From positions 1 to 64,000 of the forward strand of contig CAJMMT010000009.1 in NCBI GenBank assembly GCA_905214715.1: a DNA stretch of 64,000 nucleotides. Reading direction: 5' to 3'. Positions 59,851-64,000 of this stretch are shown in pieces. Source of the DNA: an uncultured bacterium. GTDB taxonomy: Bacteria > Bacteroidota > Bacteroidia > Bacteroidales > Muribaculaceae. Each line of letters begins with the position of its first letter. The stretch's first letter is position 1. A program made the position numbers and the translations under genes. The notes under the pieces are model-generated. The model made no database searches. It saw nothing but the letters and a program-made list of their open reading frames with translations, and was not told the DNA's origin.

Positions 59851-60870
59851 ATGGGACTTTTTTCATTTACGCAAGAAATTGCAATGGATTTGGGAACTGC
59901 CAATTCCATCATAATTCACAACGACAAGATAGTAGTGGAGCAACCATCGGTTGTGGCCATAGAAAATAAAACAGACAAACTTCTGGCCGTAGGTGCCAAA
60001 GCGCATCTTATGGAAGGCCGTGAACCGCCGGGCATACGCACCATACGCCCGCTTCGTGATGGAGTGATAGCCGATTTCAATGCCGCCGAACAGATGATAC
60101 GTGGCATGGTTAAGATTGTAAGCTCAAAGCGCAGATGGTTCTCCCCTTCCCTTAGAATGGTAGTATGCATACCCTCGGGCAGTACTGAAGTTGAGATTCG
60201 CGCCGTTCGCGACAGTTCGGAACATGCCGGCGGTCGCGACGTATACATGATTTACGAACCTATGGCTGCCGCTCTCGGGATAGGTCTCGACGTAGAGGCT
60301 CCGGAAGGAAACATGATAGTAGACATAGGCGGCGGTTCCACTGAGATAGCGGTGATATCTCTTGGCGGTATTGTAACCAACAAGAGCATACGACTTGCCG
60401 GAAACGCTCTTACGACCGATATTCAGGAGCACATGGGTAGGGTTCACAACCTCAAGGTCGGTTCTACTATGGCGGAGCAGATTAAAATAAATGTAGGTTC
60501 AGCCCTTACGGAACTTGACAACCCGCCCGAGCCTTTTATAGTGCATGGGCCCAACAAGATGACCGCGCTCCCTATGGAGGTTCCCGTAACCCACGAAGAA
60601 ATCGCCCATTGCATAGATAAGTCGATAGCAAGAATGGAGGAATCCATTCTGGCCGCCCTTGAGCAGACTCCACCTGAGTTATATGCCGACATTGTGAAAA
60701 ATGGAATATATCTTACCGGTGGCGGTGCTCTGCTCAGAGGTCTCGCCAAGCGTTTCACTGACAAGATGAGAATCGAGTTCAAGATAGCGGATGATCCCTT
60801 GCGTGCTGTTGCCAAGGGCACCGGTGTGGCTCTCAAGAACATAAACCGTTTCTCATTCCTTATCCGCTGA
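59851..60870 (+). CDS. mreB: Rod-shape actin homologue MreB
   Basis: 339 residues from ATG 59851 (MGLFSFTQEIAMDLGTANSI); upstream in-frame codons are not conserved. MreB filaments guide lateral wall synthesis under the inner membrane. The phosphate-1 loop is MDLGTANSIIIHN, phosphate-2 VDIGGGSTEIAVISLGG, and the adenosine motif YLTGGGALLRGL; the N-terminal amphipathic MGLFSFTQE can bind membrane. It leads mreB-mreC-mreD-mrdA. Confidence 0.96.
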   Translation: MGLFSFTQEIAMDLGTANSIIIHNDKIVVEQPSVVAIENKTDKLLAVGAKAHLMEGREPPGIRTIRPLRDGVIADFNAAEQMIRGMVKIVSSKRRWFSPSLRMVVCIPSGSTEVEIRAVRDSSEHAGGRDVYMIYEPMAAALGIGLDVEAPEGNMIVDIGGGSTEIAVISLGGIVTNKSIRLAGNALTTDIQEHMGRVHNLKVGSTMAEQIKINVGSALTELDNPPEPFIVHGPNKMTALPMEVPVTHEEIAHCIDKSIARMEESILAALEQTPPELYADIVKNGIYLTGGGALLRGLAKRFTDKMRIEFKIADDPLRAVAKGTGVALKNINRFSFLIR

Positions 60871-60971
60871 TAAGGATATTATCCGTCAATTATCGGCAAT
60901 TCCGCGATATGTTGTTATTGCGGATAGAAGTGATTTAAGTTTTTTAAATTACTTCATAATATGGAATGTAG

Positions 60972-61826
60972 GTGAGAAATCTTCTGAACTTTATAATAAG
61001 ATACAGCACATGGTTCGTCTTTACGTTCTATGTGCTGCTGTCGTGTATATTGCTGTTCAGCTCTCCGGGCTACCGGCAGTCTGTGTATCTTACTTCGGCC
61101 AATAAAGTATCTACCACTCTCTATTCGGGAGTAGCCGGCGTAACAGGATATTTCGGTCTAAAAGCTATAAACGAGGATTTGCAGGCCAGCAATGCCCAAC
61201 TTGAAAATGAGGTTCTGAATCTCAGAAGTCAGATCGCAGAATTGAAAACCCTGGTTGCGGATTCGGTACTCGGCGATGTAAAGGGTAACCATGGGCGATT
61301 CAATTATGTCCTTGCCTCGGTAATAAACAACTCCACACGTCATCCTCGTAATTTTTTTACAATAAACAAAGGCGAGGCGGATGGAGTCGGTGCCGGCATG
61401 GGTGTCGTGGACCACAACGGTGTTGTAGGCATAGTGAATGTGACAGGCAAGAACACGGCACGCGTGATTTCATTGCTTAACGAGACGCAACACTTTTCTG
61501 TAAGACTTAAGGATACTCCTTATGTAGGATCTTTAAGTTGGAAAGGTGGCGACCCGACAATCGCTTATGTGGAAGAAATACCGCGGCATGTGAAATTCCG
61601 TACAGGAGACAGCATTGTCACTTCCGGTTTTTCGACTACTTTCCCGGAAGGCATTCTCGTAGGTAAAGTAATGAACCGGGTAAAAGGAGGCGATGATAAT
61701 TTTTATATATTGAAAATTCGGCTTAGCTCCGATTTCAAGACATTGGGCCAGGTAAGAGTGATCAAGGACCATCTTAAACCTGAACTCGATTCTTTGGCCA
61801 GCTATGATGTGATACCCAAGAAGTAA
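60972..61826 (+). CDS. mreC: Rod-shape protein MreC
   Basis: 284 residues starting with GTG 60972 (RNLLNFIIRYSTWFVFTFYV). One membrane helix (about 12-32), a coiled coil (about 62-95, LQASNAQLENEVLNLRSQIA) and two beta domains in the periplasm (VLASVINNSTRHPRNFFTIN, GVVDHNGVVGIVNVTGKNTA, SIVTSGFSTTFPEGILVGKV). It bridges MreB to the penicillin-binding proteins. It lies 101 bases after mreB. Confidence 0.94.
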   Translation: MRNLLNFIIRYSTWFVFTFYVLLSCILLFSSPGYRQSVYLTSANKVSTTLYSGVAGVTGYFGLKAINEDLQASNAQLENEVLNLRSQIAELKTLVADSVLGDVKGNHGRFNYVLASVINNSTRHPRNFFTINKGEADGVGAGMGVVDHNGVVGIVNVTGKNTARVISLLNETQHFSVRLKDTPYVGSLSWKGGDPTIAYVEEIPRHVKFRTGDSIVTSGFSTTFPEGILVGKVMNRVKGGDDNFYILKIRLSSDFKTLGQVRVIKDHLKPELDSLASYDVIPKK

Positions 61827-61836
61827 GTATATTGAT

Positions 61837-62358
61837 ATGTCGAAAAGTCTGTTGCAATACATGCTTCTGTTTTTGGTACTGACACTGCTTCAGGTGTTGG
61901 TATTCAACAATCTTGTGTTGTTCAATACTGCAGTATGCTTCATATTCATATACCTGATAGTGCGTCTGCCTCTTTCTCTCAGTACCAATTGGCTTTATAC
62001 AATAGCTTTCCTTACCGGTTTCATCGTGGATGTGTTTTCCGATACTCCGGGACTTAATTCTCTTGCGTCGGTATTGCTTGCATCGGTAAAACGGCCTGTA
62101 ACCTTCTCTTACATCTCAAAAGATGACAAGACCAAAGGCGAGACGCCATGTATAGCCACTATGGGATGGGGTGCATATTCAAAGTATCTGCTTACATTGA
62201 CAGCGATATTCTGTTTCATAAGTTTTTCAATAGAATATTTCAACTTCGCCAATGTGGGTCAGATTCTGATTATGACCGGGGCAAGTACTCTTTTTACTTT
62301 CATGGTACTGATAAGTACCGACTGCATACTTGACTCATATAATGCGAAAAGATTATAG
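61837..62358 (+). CDS. mreD: Rod-shape protein MreD
   Basis: 173 residues, mostly hydrophobic, with five or six predicted membrane helices (LLQYMLLFLVLTLLQVLVFN; CFIFIYLIVRLPLSL; LYTIAFLTGFIVDVFSD). MreD links MreC and PBP2 in the elongation complex. Sequence conservation is low, so the call rests on topology and position. It starts 10 bases after mreC and overlaps mrdA by 17 bases. Confidence 0.9.
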   Translation: MSKSLLQYMLLFLVLTLLQVLVFNNLVLFNTAVCFIFIYLIVRLPLSLSTNWLYTIAFLTGFIVDVFSDTPGLNSLASVLLASVKRPVTFSYISKDDKTKGETPCIATMGWGAYSKYLLTLTAIFCFISFSIEYFNFANVGQILIMTGASTLFTFMVLISTDCILDSYNAKRL

Positions 62359-64000
62359 TCTTGGCAACCGTAAATATGTCATAGGGGGATTTCTGTGTGC
62401 CATTGTCCTGATATACCTCATAAGATTGTTTACCTTGCAGATAGGTAACGATGTTTATAAGGAAAGCGCGGAAAGCAATGCCTTTCTGCGTAGAATAATG
62501 TATCCCGCACGCGGATTGGTATATGACCGTAACGGCGAACTTGTGGTGCTGAACCGTCCTGCATATGATGTGATGCTCATCCCGCGCGATATAGGAGCGG
62601 CAGGGTTCGACACATTGGCTCTGTGTGAGACACTCGATATCACACGCGATGAACTTCTGGCGCGATTGGACGATATGAAAAATCCCCGTAAGAATCCGGG
62701 GTATTCCACCTATACACCCCAGAAACTTATCTCTCATCTGTCGCAGGAAGATTACGGGCGGTTGCAAGAGAAGCTCTACCTGTTTCCGGGATTCTTTATC
62801 CAAAAGCGTACGGTAAGGGAGTATGCCACTCCTGCCGGTGCAAATGTACTGGGCAATATACGTGAGGTGTCGAGTAGCGATATAGAACGCGATTCCTATT
62901 ACCGCGCCGGCGACTATACCGGGGACCTCGGAATAGAGAAAAGCTATGAGACGTTGCTGCGCGGACGTAAAGGAGTGGAGATTCTCATGAAAGATGCCCA
63001 TGGGCGTATCAAGGGGAAATATGAGAATGGTATTCATGATATAGCTCCCGAATCTGGCAAGAACCTTACATTGGGTATAGATATCAAGCTTCAGGAATAT
63101 GGCGAGAAGCTTATGGCCGGCAAGCGTGGCGCAATAGTGGCTATAGAACCGCAGACCGGAGAGGTGCTTTGCCTTGTAACATCACCGAACTATGACCCTT
63201 CGCTGCTTGTGGGTAAAGACCGCGGACGTAACTATGCCAGTCTTGTGAGAGACCCGCAGAAACCATTGTTCGACCGCGGACTGCAAGGTACATATCCGCC
63301 AGGTTCTACATTTAAACCTACCCAAGGATTGATATTCCTGCAGGAGGGAACCGTAACAACATCCACAATGTATCCCTGTCATAGAGGTTATGTAAACAAA
63401 TTGCGTGTCGGTTGCCATCCACATGGCTCTCCTATAGCCATCAAACCGGCATTACAGACAAGTTGCAATGCCTATTTCTGCTGGGGATTCAAGAATTTCA
63501 TAGACAAACGCGGTACAAAGCCTGCCGGGCAACTTGAAAAATGGAAGAATTATATGGTTGAGATGGGATATGGATATCGTCTTGGGATTGATCTGCCACA
63601 TGAAAGCCGTGGATTTATACCTAATCCCGATTTCTACAGTAGTTCGTTTCGTGGAGCTAACTGGAGTGCCAACAGTATAATATCCATTTCGATAGGTCAG
63701 GGAGAAATACTCGCCACGCCTTTGCAGATAGCAAATCTATGTGCCACTATAGCCAACCGGGGATGGTATCGCACTCCACACGTGGTAAAAGAAGTGGCCG
63801 ACACGGTCATTGATTCCAAGTATACCGAGAAACATAAACCTAAAATCAGGAAAGAATATTATGATGTCGTGGCCGAAGGTATGCGCATGGCCGTTCTCGG
63901 CGGTACTTGCCGTGGCGCGAATATTCCGGGAATCGAGGTTTGTGGCAAAACCGGTACTGCCCAGAATCCTCATGGCAAGGACCATTCGGCATTTATGGGT
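62342..64000 (+). CDS. mrdA: Penicillin-binding protein 2 (runs off the window)
   Basis: At least 553 residues from ATG 62342 (MRKDYSLGNRKYVIGGFLCA); the 3' end is beyond 64000. One N-terminal membrane helix is followed by the pedestal domain (RRIMYPARGLVYDRNGELVV, the RG-DRNG motif) and the transpeptidase: SxxK at Ser322 (PPGSTFKPTQG), SxN in QTSCNAYFCW, and KTG at 536-538 (VCGKTGTAQNPHG). It cross-links wall during elongation. rodA is expected next. Confidence 0.95.
   Translation, partial: MRKDYSLGNRKYVIGGFLCAIVLIYLIRLFTLQIGNDVYKESAESNAFLRRIMYPARGLVYDRNGELVVLNRPAYDVMLIPRDIGAAGFDTLALCETLDITRDELLARLDDMKNPRKNPGYSTYTPQKLISHLSQEDYGRLQEKLYLFPGFFIQKRTVREYATPAGANVLGNIREVSSSDIERDSYYRAGDYTGDLGIEKSYETLLRGRKGVEILMKDAHGRIKGKYENGIHDIAPESGKNLTLGIDIKLQEYGEKLMAGKRGAIVAIEPQTGEVLCLVTSPNYDPSLLVGKDRGRNYASLVRDPQKPLFDRGLQGTYPPGSTFKPTQGLIFLQEGTVTTSTMYPCHRGYVNKLRVGCHPHGSPIAIKPALQTSCNAYFCWGFKNFIDKRGTKPAGQLEKWKNYMVEMGYGYRLGIDLPHESRGFIPNPDFYSSSFRGANWSANSIISISIGQGEILATPLQIANLCATIANRGWYRTPHVVKEVADTVIDSKYTEKHKPKIRKEYYDVVAEGMRMAVLGGTCRGANIPGIEVCGKTGTAQNPHGKDHSAFMG

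Overview
The window looks like a chromosome segment of a gut-type member of the Bacteroidales. The evidence is the Bacteroidetes -7 promoter box TAnnTTTG in front of many genes, a fused FeoA-FeoB, DUF4290 beside tsaB, diaminopimelate dehydrogenase, a tpiA-SPOR-folE block, and an ECF sigma/anti-sigma/outer-membrane-receptor module. Codon use and gene content feel closest to the Muribaculaceae (S24-7), but family placement is an impression from memory and was not tested.

Layout. 1-2.5 kb is gene-poor, with a frameshifted four-helix-bundle gene and a secreted thioredoxin-like protein. 2.5-26.9 kb is mostly housekeeping: alaS, a CPBP protease, holA, an EFR1-type ferredoxin, serB, rubredoxin, lptB, udk, mlaE-mlaF, rimM-murA-DUF4290-tsaB, a flavoprotein, tpiA-SPOR-folE, a PAS-HAD fusion, rarA, serC-serA, DUF805, acyl-ACP thioesterase and ddh. 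27.0-28.25 kb is a small accessory patch: a HigB/HigA toxin-antitoxin pair whose toxin frame carries an in-frame TGA, and the start of a tyrosine recombinase gene. 28.3-34.4 kb holds uvrB, ygiQ and a lipoprotein S9 peptidase. 34.5-42.7 kb is a type I restriction-modification island transcribed leftward: XRE regulator, hsdR, hsdM, rhuM, a small membrane/coiled-coil protein and half of hsdS. The other hsdS half lies inverted beside it between 15-bp inverted repeats. 43.0-45.9 kb is an accessory cluster: Gdx-type SMR exporter, Nim-like flavin protein, LuxR-type regulator, sugar acetyltransferase and VOC protein. 45.9-49.4 kb is the ECF sigma module. 49.6-64 kb holds a phosphoesterase, feoAB, clpC, gyrA, a secreted TPR protein and the rod-shape operon mreB-mreC-mreD-mrdA, which runs off the right end.

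How the parts fit. L-serine synthesis is complete in the window (SerA, SerC, SerB). SerA lacks a regulatory ACT domain, SerB has an ACT-like N-terminal half, and the serCA transcript starts with a strongly foldable leader of about 100 nt that I cannot assign to a known family. In the restriction island, a single inversion of about 0.68 kb would join the two hsdS halves in frame, so the locus looks like a phase-variable specificity switch now in its split state.

The best candidates for something new are the serC leader RNA, the split invertible hsdS with its unusual passenger genes, the leader before the Gdx-type exporter, the PAS-HAD fusion, and a 185-bp element with 22-bp terminal inverted repeats. 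No rRNA, tRNA or CRISPR array was seen.
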